This document shows positions 1 through 5,456 of a stretch of DNA of 8,030 bases, one piece after another; within the stretch, counting starts at the first letter, position 1, and every line of letters begins with the position of its first letter. The notes beneath the pieces are model-generated. The model was not told where the DNA came from. It worked only from the letters and a program-made list of their open reading frames with translations, and searched no databases. The position numbers and the translations under genes were made by a program. Origin of the DNA: Campylobacteraceae bacterium. GTDB lineage: Bacteria > Campylobacterota > Campylobacteria > Campylobacterales > Sulfurovaceae. The DNA lies in assembly GCA_027023145.1 (NCBI GenBank), contig JALVWV010000260.1, forward strand, positions 1 to 8,030, written 5' to 3'.

Positions 1-257
<257 letters not shown>

Positions 258-261
<4 letters not shown>

Positions 262-512
262 AAGCCTTAGCCTCTCTTCTCCTCGGCCTCTCCTTCTTCC
301 TTGGCGCAATGCTCACCCACTACACCCTCACCGACCGCACCACACCGGACAAGGCTCTTTCCCAACTCGTCACTGTGACCGGTCTGGATACCCCGGCTCT
401 TGGGGTGGCGTGGTATGCGCCTCGCATGCTCAGCCGCCAATCTCAAGCACACAACCCAGCCTATCCTGAACTGGATCCTATCGTACGGAGTGATTATGTC
501 TATGCGCATTGA
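258..512 (+). CDS. Small membrane-anchored or secreted protein of unknown function (84 aa)
   Basis: The product starts MKALASLLLGLSFFLGAML, a typical signal peptide or N-terminal anchor (about residues 3-19), followed by about 60 residues outside the membrane. There is no lipobox Cys or known motif. The C-terminus (YPELDP then DYVYAH) looks like structured protein rather than repeat. The ATG at 258 is preferred to the in-frame ATG at 201 because it puts the hydrophobic segment at the N-terminus and overlaps the upstream stop as ATGA; a G-run at 247-252 may serve as ribosome binding site. The last 17 bases overlap the start of the permease gene, with the permease RBS inside this gene, which indicates translational coupling. 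I do not recognise the family; the position suggests an accessory or periplasmic partner of the ABC transporter. Confidence 0.6.
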
Positions 513-1683
513 TTCGCCCTTTTTTACGTTTCTCTCTCTTGAATTTTTTCGGCAGTGGCGCAAACATGCCGGGGTGATGATGATTTCACTGGTGGTGATT
601 TTTTTGCTGGCTTCGGTGTTGTTCATCTCTTCGTCGATCCAAGCCTCACTGGAGCAAGCATTGGCGGCGGAGCCGGATTTTGTCGCTTCTCGGGTATTGG
701 GGGGTGAGACGGTGCCGGCTCCCGCAGAGTGGATTGATGAGATCGCTGATCTACGTGGGGTGAGTGATGTGACGCCTCGGGTGTATGGGCGGTATTTTGC
801 CGAGCCCAAGGGGGCAAGCTTCCTCATTGTCGGGGTTGATCCGCTCGATGAGCAGAGCCACCGTGCCCTCAAGAAGCTCCTCAACGATCTCGATCTCAAA
901 GCATTCCTCAGCGGCGACAAGATGCTTATCGGTCAGGGGGTCAAGCGGTGGATGAGGGGGCACTTTTATCCCAAAGATTACAATTTCCTCACCCCAAAAG
1001 GGGCGTTTAAAAAGGTAGAAATCTTCGGCAAGCTTCCCGCACAGAGTGATTTGATAAGCAACGATATGATCCTCATGCCGATCGATCTGGCACGTACGAT
1101 TCTGGGGATGGATGAGGAGCAGGTGAGCGACATTGCGTTCAACGTCCCCAACGACTCAGAATGGGACAATCTCGAAGCCAAAGTCTCTGCGCTCCATTAC
1201 GACCTGCGGATTGCTTCCAAAAGCGATATCCGCAAAGCCTACGCCAAACTCTACAACTACAAGGGGGGGCTTTTCCTTGGGCTCTTTACGATTGCACTAG
1301 CAACGTTTGTGTTGATCCTTTATCAGCGTTTTTCACAGGTGTACTCAAGTGAGCGACGCCACATCGGCCTGTTACGGGCGCTGGGATGGAGCATTCGAGA
1401 TGTGCTCAAATTGAAGTTTTTTGAGACGTTGTTGGTCGTTGTGATTGCGTATGTACTCGGGGTGGTGCTCGCCTATGGGTATGTCTTCCTCCTTGATGCC
1501 CCGCTGTTGCGTGCGATTTTCCTCGGAGGGGCCAATCTGGAGCATGCGACCCATTTCGTCCCCGTGCTGGATTTCCGGGTGCTTGGCTCGATCTTTCTGC
1601 TGTATGCTGTGCCGTTTGTCGCGGCGGTATTGATCCCGGTGTGGCGGATTGCCGTGACCGATCCGAAGGAGGCAATGCTATGA
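496..1683 (+). CDS. ABC transporter permease, FtsX/MacB-type
   Basis: This 395-residue inner-membrane protein has the MacB/LolC layout. An N-terminal TM helix (about 27-44) is followed by a periplasmic domain of about 210 residues (MacB-type core), then three C-terminal TM helices (about 257-277, 308-333 and 363-386). The stretch RRHIGLLRALGWSIRDVLKLKF between the second and third helices is the characteristic FtsX-family cytoplasmic segment. I chose the ATG at 496 because CGGAG (486-490) sits 5 nt upstream; the frame is open further upstream to an ATG at 400, but that part is the small gene in another frame. It overlaps the ATPase gene as ATGA (1680-1683). Such permeases usually work as mechanotransmission machines or lipoprotein/macrolide/metal-related exporters, not as classical channels; the substrate here is unknown. 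The layout also resembles the FtsX-type permease and ATPase genes beside p19 iron systems in Campylobacter. Confidence 0.88.
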   Translation: MSMRIDSPFFTFLSLEFFRQWRKHAGVMMISLVVIFLLASVLFISSSIQASLEQALAAEPDFVASRVLGGETVPAPAEWIDEIADLRGVSDVTPRVYGRYFAEPKGASFLIVGVDPLDEQSHRALKKLLNDLDLKAFLSGDKMLIGQGVKRWMRGHFYPKDYNFLTPKGAFKKVEIFGKLPAQSDLISNDMILMPIDLARTILGMDEEQVSDIAFNVPNDSEWDNLEAKVSALHYDLRIASKSDIRKAYAKLYNYKGGLFLGLFTIALATFVLILYQRFSQVYSSERRHIGLLRALGWSIRDVLKLKFFETLLVVVIAYVLGVVLAYGYVFLLDAPLLRAIFLGGANLEHATHFVPVLDFRVLGSIFLLYAVPFVAAVLIPVWRIAVTDPKEAML

Positions 1684-2456
1684 AAAAATCGAAGATTTTT
1701 TCAAATGAGGAATTAGGAATTAGGAATGAGGAGTTAAAAGGGGATGGGACTTCAGTCCCATCAAACGGGACTAAAGTCCCTGCTCCTGTCATATCCATCG
1801 AAAACCTCAACCGCCATTTCCAAACGGGCGATGAACAGTTCCACGCGCTCAAAGACATTCACCTCACCGTCGCCCCAGGCGAATGTGTTGTCCTCAAGGG
1901 AGTTAGCGGCAGTGGAAAAACAACGCTGCTCTCGATCCTTGCTGGCCTCGATCGTCCCAGCAGCGGGAAGGTACTCATCGAGGGGGAGGCGATCGCCAAG
2001 CTGCCGGACTTACACGCCTCGCAGTTTCGGGCGCGTCGGATCGGGATGATCTTTCAGCATTACAACCTCATGGAGCATCTTACGGTAGAGGAGAATGTGA
2101 TGGTGCCGCTCATTCCGACAGGTTTGGATTCTAGGGCAATCGCCCAGCAGGTTGAAGTTGCGTTAACACAAGCCAACATCGCTCACAAGCGCACCACACC
2201 TGCTGCCCGCCTCTCCGGGGGAGAGAAACAGCGCACCTCCATCGCCCGAGCCCTTGCGGCCGATCCGGCGGTGATCCTCTGCGACGAACCCACTGCCAAC
2301 CTCGATCGTGCCAATTCACTCCGTTTTATCGAGATTCTTGGGCAGCTCCATACGGCAGGGAAAACCATCGTCATTGCCACTCACGATCCTCTCTTTGACG
2401 ACCTGCCGTTTCCGGCACGGGTGGTGGAGATGGAAGATGGGAAAATTAGGAATTAG
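1680..2456 (+). CDS. ABC transporter ATP-binding protein, LolD/MacB-type, with repeat-derived N-terminus
   Basis: This 258-residue cytoplasmic ATPase partners the permease at 496. It has Walker A GVSGSGKT (74-81), Q-loop at Q126, signature LSGGEKQR (178-185), Walker B VILCDE (198-203), D-loop NLD (207-209) and H-switch H235. The usual LolD-type start corresponds to about residue 37 (VISIENLNRHF). Residues 9-36 (NEELGIRN..., then KGDGTSVPSNGTKVPAP) are a heptamer array plus a double-palindrome element, translated in frame. The start is well supported: AAGGAGG (1666-1672) lies 7 nt before ATG 1680, the ATG overlaps the permease stop as ATGA, and there is no ATG, GTG or TTG between the repeat and the core. 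The 3' end also enters a heptamer array, which supplies the last two residues (RN) and the TAG stop. All catalytic motifs are intact, so it should be active. Confidence 0.92.
   Translation: MKKSKIFSNEELGIRNEELKGDGTSVPSNGTKVPAPVISIENLNRHFQTGDEQFHALKDIHLTVAPGECVVLKGVSGSGKTTLLSILAGLDRPSSGKVLIEGEAIAKLPDLHASQFRARRIGMIFQHYNLMEHLTVEENVMVPLIPTGLDSRAIAQQVEVALTQANIAHKRTTPAARLSGGEKQRTSIARALAADPAVILCDEPTANLDRANSLRFIEILGQLHTAGKTIVIATHDPLFDDLPFPARVVEMEDGKIRN
1682..1702 (+). other. Perfect 9-bp hairpin directly on the ABC ATPase start codon
   Basis: GAAAAAATC (1682-1690), loop GAA, GATTTTTTC (1694-1702). It begins on the last base of the start codon and encodes residues 2-7 (KKSKIF). A/T-rich stems of this kind could modulate initiation, or the stem may be a further repeat module next to the heptamer array at 1704. 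It could also be a chance product of a Lys-rich start followed by Ile-Phe codons. Confidence 0.5.
1704..1731 (+). repeat. Heptamer tandem array inside the ABC ATPase gene, 4 x AATKAGG
   Basis: AATGAGG, AATTAGG, AATTAGG, AATGAGG run head to tail. They are translated as NEELGIRNEE in the ATPase frame. The neighbouring double palindrome begins 4 nt downstream. The same kind of array lies at 2444-2478 and 3647-3667, and in all three the codon register is the same (NEE-x-G-I/V-R-N or a degraded form). Confidence 0.9.
1736..1787 (+). repeat. Double-palindrome element, copy 2, within coding sequence
   Basis: AAAAGGGGAT, GGGACTTCAGTCCC (1746-1759), spacer ATCAAAC (1760-1766), GGGACTAAAGTCCC (1767-1780), then TGCTCCT. 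The arms can pair with each other over most of 14 bp or fold as two short hairpins. It is translated as KGDGTSVPSNGTKVPAP within the ABC ATPase without introducing a stop, and lies wholly upstream of the conserved ATPase core. Confidence 0.9.
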
Positions 2457-2478
2457 GGATTAGGAATGGGGAATGTGA
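2444..2478 (+). repeat. Heptamer tandem array at the 3' end of the ABC ATPase gene
   Basis: AATTAGG, AATTAGG, GATTAGG, AATGGGG, AATGTGA are five units with increasing degeneracy. The array starts inside the ATPase gene, supplies its last codons and provides the TAG at 2454-2456. Confidence 0.8.
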
Positions 2479-2666
2479 CAACACCAATGGCTTCTGGTTC
2501 CGGGATGGATGGGTCTCTCCTGGAAGTGAAGGCTTCAGCCTCACCCAAAGGTTCCTGTGTATTCGGGGCATTGAGTGGGACTGAAGTCTCCACTTCCGGA
2601 TGTGGTCTTGTCGGAAGATGTTCCATGACACACCCCGCACGATGTGTTGAGGTGTCGGCCGCATGA
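2466..2666 (+). other. Open frame continuing the ABC ATPase frame to an ATGA junction (66 codons)
   Basis: This stretch is in the same frame as the ATPase gene and is separated from it only by the TAG inside the heptamer array plus three codons. It stays open to TGA 2664-2666, which overlaps the ATG of the next gene (2663). The sequence contains degenerate palindromes read as VKASASP and SGTEVS. It may be the former 3' end of the ATPase gene invaded by repeats, or a coupling minigene started at ATG 2466 (RBS poor). The peptide resembles no protein I know, and it is unlikely to be a functional product. Confidence 0.3.
2526..2593 (+). repeat. Degenerate palindromic repeats in the ATPase-membrane protein gap
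   Basis: Two stems related to the double-palindrome family are seen: AGGCTTCAGCCT (2530-2541), followed by ACCCAAA-like spacer sequence, and GTGGGACTGAAGTCTCCAC (2575-2593) with imperfect arms. They are separated by about 33 nt instead of 7, so this looks like a decayed or interrupted copy. The CTTCAG/CTGAAG centres match the intact copies. Confidence 0.5.
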
Positions 2667-3640
2667 ACGAAATCCTCCTCAACAACCAAGTCCTCATCTT
2701 CCTCTTGAGTGAATCGATTCTGTTCATCCTCGCCCTCGTCGCCTTTATTGTTGCGATCCAAATCGTGTTGAGGTGGGATTTCGGGGCGTTTACGCAGCGG
2801 CAGTTTGCCCTGGAGCGTCGGGCGTATCTGGTGATGACGATCATCGGGTTTGTGGCGGTGATGAAGATCGTTCTGCTCCCTTATTTCGTCTTCACGATCG
2901 ACAACCTTGCGGTGCTCGTCCCCGGAGCGATGTGTGGGGCGGGGGTGATCTCGGCCAATGGTTACGGGCTGGAGCTGCTCTTTCTCAAGCTGGTGCTTTT
3001 GTTCCTGCTGATCCTCTGGCTAGCCCTCAATCGCTACGATCTCTCGGCAAAAAATTACCCGATTTTTCGCCCAAAGACATGGCTTTATCTTGGAATATCC
3101 CTTTTGCTTGGACTGGAGCTGTGGTGGGACATTGCGTACTTTACCCACATCGATCTGAGCCTGCCGGTGAGTTGCTGTTCGGCACTTTTCGGGCAGCTGG
3201 AGGGAGCCAATCCGCTCCCCTTCGGGCTGAGTCGTCCGATGCTGTTGGTGCTTTTTTATCTCCTCTATGTGCTGGCTATATTGGCGACATGGGCGCGGCA
3301 GCCGTGGATTGTGCTGCCAGTGCTGGGGCTGTTTGTAGCGGTGGCGTACTATGCGGTGGTCTACTTCTTCGGGACGTATGTTTATGCCCTGCCGACGCAC
3401 AAATGTCCGTTCTGCATGTTCCAGCCGGAGTACTACTATGTCGGCTACGCCATTTGGGGGTCACTGTTTGCCGGGACGTACCTTGGAGCAGTGGCAGCGA
3501 TCGAGCGGCTTTGGCTCGGAAAAGAGGATCGCTCCTGGGAGCGATGGTCGCTCGGATTGCTTAGCTTTTTTGTGGTATTATGCTCGGCATATGTGGCGGT
3601 GTATTGGGGGCAGCATGGGGTGTTGCTGGAGGCGGTGTGA
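2663..3640 (+). CDS. Polytopic membrane protein with conserved-looking Cys pairs, unknown function
   Basis: This 325-residue, very hydrophobic protein has about eight TM segments (roughly 10-35, 56-78, 103-122, 140-158, 192-211, 215-237, 260-280 and 297-315). Cysteines fall in motif-like places: GAMCGAG (C91), SCCSALFG (C171, C172), and HKCPFC (C248, C251), a CxxC beside a His at a membrane boundary. This pattern fits metal binding or thiol redox chemistry, and the NosL and SafE neighbours point the same way, but I do not recognise the family. The start ATG 2663 overlaps the stop of the preceding open frame as ATGA; TGAGGTG (2648-2654) lies about 8 nt upstream as RBS. The gene is followed by a heptamer array and a double palindrome rather than directly by nosL. 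Membrane topology is read by eye only. Confidence 0.8.
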   Translation: MNEILLNNQVLIFLLSESILFILALVAFIVAIQIVLRWDFGAFTQRQFALERRAYLVMTIIGFVAVMKIVLLPYFVFTIDNLAVLVPGAMCGAGVISANGYGLELLFLKLVLLFLLILWLALNRYDLSAKNYPIFRPKTWLYLGISLLLGLELWWDIAYFTHIDLSLPVSCCSALFGQLEGANPLPFGLSRPMLLVLFYLLYVLAILATWARQPWIVLPVLGLFVAVAYYAVVYFFGTYVYALPTHKCPFCMFQPEYYYVGYAIWGSLFAGTYLGAVAAIERLWLGKEDRSWERWSLGLLSFFVVLCSAYVAVYWGQHGVLLEAV

Positions 3641-3646
3641 GTGAAG

Positions 3647-3667
3647 AATGAGGAATGAGGAGTGAGG
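3647..3667 (+). repeat. Heptamer tandem array after the membrane protein gene
   Basis: AATGAGG, AATGAGG, AGTGAGG, followed by AAT. It begins 6 nt after the stop of the membrane protein gene. In the frame of that gene it reads NEE, stop, GVRN, the same register as the NEELGIRN peptide in the ABC ATPase. Confidence 0.85.
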
Positions 3668-3678
3668 AATTTTGGTAT

Positions 3679-3699
3679 GCGTTGCTTTGCAACGCTTTT
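3679..3699 (+). terminator. Terminator-like hairpin between the membrane protein gene and nosL
   Basis: GCGTTGC (3679-3685), loop TTT, GCAACGC (3689-3695), then TTTT. The 7-bp stem with a short T-run could act as a weak intrinsic terminator or attenuator inside the operon. It sits among repeats and may simply be another palindromic module. The T-run is short for efficient termination. Confidence 0.35.
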
Positions 3700-3702
3700 A
3701 GT

Positions 3703-3757
3703 GAAAGGAGTAGGGACTTTAGTCCCGTTTAGTGGGACTAAAGTCCCAGCCCCTTTT
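3703..3757 (-). repeat. Double-palindrome element, copy 3, opposite orientation
   Basis: GGGACTTTAGTCCC (3713-3726), spacer GTTTAGT, GGGACTAAAGTCCC (3734-3747); the two 14-nt arms are perfect reverse complements. The spacer (reverse ACTAAAC) and the flank AGCCCCTTTT (the reverse of AAAAGGGGCT in copy 1) show that it is inverted relative to copies 1 and 2. Even so, the + strand still reads KGVGTLVPFSGTKVPAP. It could fold into one 14-bp stem with a 7-nt loop on the mRNA ahead of nosL. Confidence 0.9.
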
Positions 3758-3789
3758 GGTATGTCATTTTACGAAAAAGGTTTATTCTT

Positions 3790-4293
3790 ATGAAAAAATT
3801 TCTTCCTCTCGTGAGCATTGCTTTGCTGATCGCCGTGATCGCCATCGTCTTTGTCTCCATGGCCAAAAAGGATGCACCGGTGACGATTGCCAAAGGGAAC
3901 GTGGCATTTAAGCCGCTGCCAATCAAACTAAACAAGACCAATGATACCCAGTGTGCCATGCTCATCAAGAGCAACCGAAATGCGGCAGAGGCGATTGCTC
4001 CGGATGGGCGGACGTGGTTTTTCGACGATCCGGGGTGCATGATGACGTGGCTCAAGAGCCGGGAATGGGAGGACAAGGCTGTCCTTTGGGTACATACACT
4101 CGATACCAAACGGTGGATCGATGCTCGTAAGGCATGGTACGGGGTGAAGGATGTCACCGAGATGCATTATGGTTTCGGAGCGCGGGAGAAAAAGTGCGAG
4201 GGGTGTATTGACTTTAAGCAAATGCGCCTGCGGATGCTCCGGGGGGAAAACCTCACCAACCCAAAAATCCGCAAAAAACTGCTCGGGGTATAG
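3790..4293 (+). CDS. nosL: NosL-family copper-binding protein, membrane-anchored
   Basis: This 167-residue protein has an N-terminal anchor (about 5-23) and a periplasmic NosL-like domain. Seen motifs are QCAM with C55 and M57 (the CxM metal site of the family), then PDG.TWFFDDPGCMMTW with C83, M84, M85, a WIDARKAWY strand, and a Gly-rich MHYGFGAR stretch. A second pair, KKCEGC (C136, C139), lies near the end and is unusual. NosL proteins bind Cu(I) and support assembly of nitrous oxide reductase; relatives without nosZ nearby probably serve other copper sites. Classical NosL is a lipoprotein, but no lipobox Cys follows the signal here, so it is probably held by an uncleaved anchor. The ATG at 3790 has AAAGG (3776-3780) 9 nt upstream. 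The stop TAG directly abuts the ATG of the next gene. The symbol is given at family level. Confidence 0.8.
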   Translation: MKKFLPLVSIALLIAVIAIVFVSMAKKDAPVTIAKGNVAFKPLPIKLNKTNDTQCAMLIKSNRNAAEAIAPDGRTWFFDDPGCMMTWLKSREWEDKAVLWVHTLDTKRWIDARKAWYGVKDVTEMHYGFGAREKKCEGCIDFKQMRLRMLRGENLTNPKIRKKLLGV

Positions 4294-5079
4294 ATGGACA
4301 ATATCAGCATTGCCTCGATCATCACCGTTGCCTTCCTCGGATCGTTCGGGCATTGTCTTGGGATGTGCGGGGGGATTGTGATCGCCTATAGCAGCACCAA
4401 GGTTGACCCCAAATGGCACAAACTTTTCCAGGGATTGACCCATCTGATGTATTCGCTCGGACGCATCACGACCTATATGGTAATAGGAGCAGTCTTTGGA
4501 GCGATTGGCGGTGTGGCGGGCTTCAGTGGGACGGCGATTGCGACGTTGACGATCGTGGCAGGGGTTTTCATGATCTTGGCGGGTCTCTCCATTTCGGGCA
4601 AAGTGCAGTTTTTGACTCTACTGGAACATTCATTTTCGCGCAGCAAATGGTACCAGCAGGTCTTTCGCGCGATCCTCGACTCCCGTTCTCTCTACAGCTT
4701 CTACACGCTGGGACTCCTCAACGGCCTGCTGCCGTGTGGTTTGGTTTACTTTTTTGCGGTGACGGCGGCGAGCACGGGGAGTGCTTTCTGGGGAGCGATG
4801 GTGATGCTGATTTTCGGGCTCAGCACGGTCCCTTCCCTGATGGGGTTGGGATTTTTTACCTCTATTTTCACCCACACGACGATGCGAAAAACGATGATGA
4901 ACCTCGCGGCGATTGTCGTGGTACTTTTCGGGCTCTACACAATCTACCGGGGGTACGATTTCGTTCGCCATCCAGACAAATCGCTGCTCAACTGTTGTGA
5001 ATCCGAGGTTTCTCACGACCAAAATGGAACACAATTGCCCGAATTCAAGCCTTTCATTGAGGCTCAACGCCCTCGTTAA
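4294..5079 (+). CDS. SafE/TauE-type (COG2836) membrane protein, probable copper or thiol transporter
   Basis: This 261-residue inner-membrane protein has about six TM segments. Hallmarks of the family are HCLGMCGG (H20, C21, C25) in the first segment and NGLLPCG (C148) at the mid-protein helix, a DsbD/CcdA-like arrangement of two half repeats with a Cys each. Family members occur beside cbb3 oxidase maturation and copper genes and are often annotated as sulfite exporters; the actual substrate is not fixed, and copper or reductant transfer is the better guess next to nosL. The C-terminal tail carries CC (C234, C235) followed by a polar segment, possibly a cytoplasmic metal site. The start codon follows the nosL stop with no gap, with GGGG (4285-4288) as a weak RBS, so translation is probably coupled. 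It is the last gene before the acpP promoter. Confidence 0.8.
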   Translation: MDNISIASIITVAFLGSFGHCLGMCGGIVIAYSSTKVDPKWHKLFQGLTHLMYSLGRITTYMVIGAVFGAIGGVAGFSGTAIATLTIVAGVFMILAGLSISGKVQFLTLLEHSFSRSKWYQQVFRAILDSRSLYSFYTLGLLNGLLPCGLVYFFAVTAASTGSAFWGAMVMLIFGLSTVPSLMGLGFFTSIFTHTTMRKTMMNLAAIVVVLFGLYTIYRGYDFVRHPDKSLLNCCESEVSHDQNGTQLPEFKPFIEAQRPR

Positions 5080-5091
5080 ACTTTCTTCGGG

Positions 5092-5097
5092 TATAAT
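5092..5097 (+). promoter_or_regulatory. -10 element of the acpP promoter
   Basis: A perfect TATAAT preceded by GG lies 33 bp before the acpP start codon, in the 51-bp gap after the SafE-type gene. No -35 hexamer is visible at the usual distance, which is normal for the main sigma factor of Campylobacterota. Transcription would start near 5104, leaving a leader of about 26 nt. Confidence 0.6.
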
Positions 5098-5130
5098 GCT
5101 TAGCATATTTTAACCTTACAGGAGTACAGA

Positions 5131-5364
5131 ATGGCCCTTTTCGATGAAGTGAAAGAAGTAGTAGTAGAGCAGCTCAACGTGAGTCCCGACGAAGTCAAAG
5201 AAGATTCAAAATTTGCGGATGACCTCGGAGCAGACAGCCTCGACGTTGTCGAGCTTGTCATGTCTCTCGAAGAGAAATTTGACATCGAGATCCCCGATGA
5301 AGAAGCTGAGAACATCTCTACGGTGGCTGATGCCATCAAATTCATCGAAAACGCAAAAGCGTAA
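5131..5364 (+). CDS. acpP: Acyl carrier protein
   Basis: This 77-residue acidic protein has the full ACP fold length. The phosphopantetheine attachment motif is GADSLD with Ser36, preceded by FADDLG and followed by VVELVMSLEEKFDIEIPDEE, the conserved recognition helix. It carries growing acyl chains in fatty-acid synthesis in the cytoplasm. The start ATG has AGGAG (5120-5124) 6 nt upstream and a clear promoter of its own. The following genes fabF and accA belong to the same pathway, the order known from Campylobacter. ACP is usually made in excess over the enzymes, which fits its promoter-proximal place and the hairpin before fabF. Confidence 0.98.
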   Translation: MALFDEVKEVVVEQLNVSPDEVKEDSKFADDLGADSLDVVELVMSLEEKFDIEIPDEEAENISTVADAIKFIENAKA

Positions 5365-5401
5365 TCGTACCGCTTCCGGGCGGTCATAACGATGCAGAAC
5401 C

Positions 5402-5422
5402 CAAGCGTTTGTTGAACGCTTG
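5402..5422 (+). promoter_or_regulatory. Hairpin between acpP and fabF, possible attenuator or processing site
   Basis: CAAGCGTT (5402-5409), loop TGTTG, AACGCTTG (5415-5422) is a perfect 8-bp stem; the sequence after it is only moderately T-rich (TGTTTCGTATTTTC). A shorter stem ACCGC/GCGGT lies at 5369-5384. Partial termination or mRNA processing here would give more acpP than fabF message. Confidence 0.4.
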
Positions 5423-5456
5423 TGTTTCGTATTTTCTATATAACAGAGGAGCAGAT

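Larger units (their letters stand above)
3677..3793 (+). other. Repeat-borne open frame ending in an ATGA overlap with nosL (38 codons)
   Basis: From ATG 3677 the frame is open to TGA 3791-3793, which overlaps the nosL start (3790) as ATGA. It is in the same frame as the upstream membrane protein gene, from which two stops (3638-3640, 3656-3658) separate it. It reads a hairpin as RCFATL and the double palindrome as KGVGTLVPFSGTKVPAP. There is no convincing RBS. A real peptide is doubtful; its interest is the preserved frame and junction. Confidence 0.25.

Noticed and set aside
400..495. Upstream ATG at 400 as start of the ABC permease
   Set aside because: It would add 32 residues lying over the small gene; ATG 496 has a well-placed CGGAG and puts the first TM helix at the expected distance.
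267..920. Long open frames on the minus strand, for example 267-920
   Set aside because: They are antisense to well-supported genes, are rich in Arg, Ser and Pro as expected for shadow frames, and show no RBS or recognisable domain.
5057..5067. TTGAG/CTCAA stem at the end of the SafE-type gene as a terminator
   Set aside because: Only 5 bp with a 1-nt loop and no T-run, and inside coding sequence.
5437..5443. TATATAA as a separate fabF promoter
   Set aside because: Transcription would begin on or after the GAGGAG ribosome binding site at 5446-5451, so it could not produce a usable leader.
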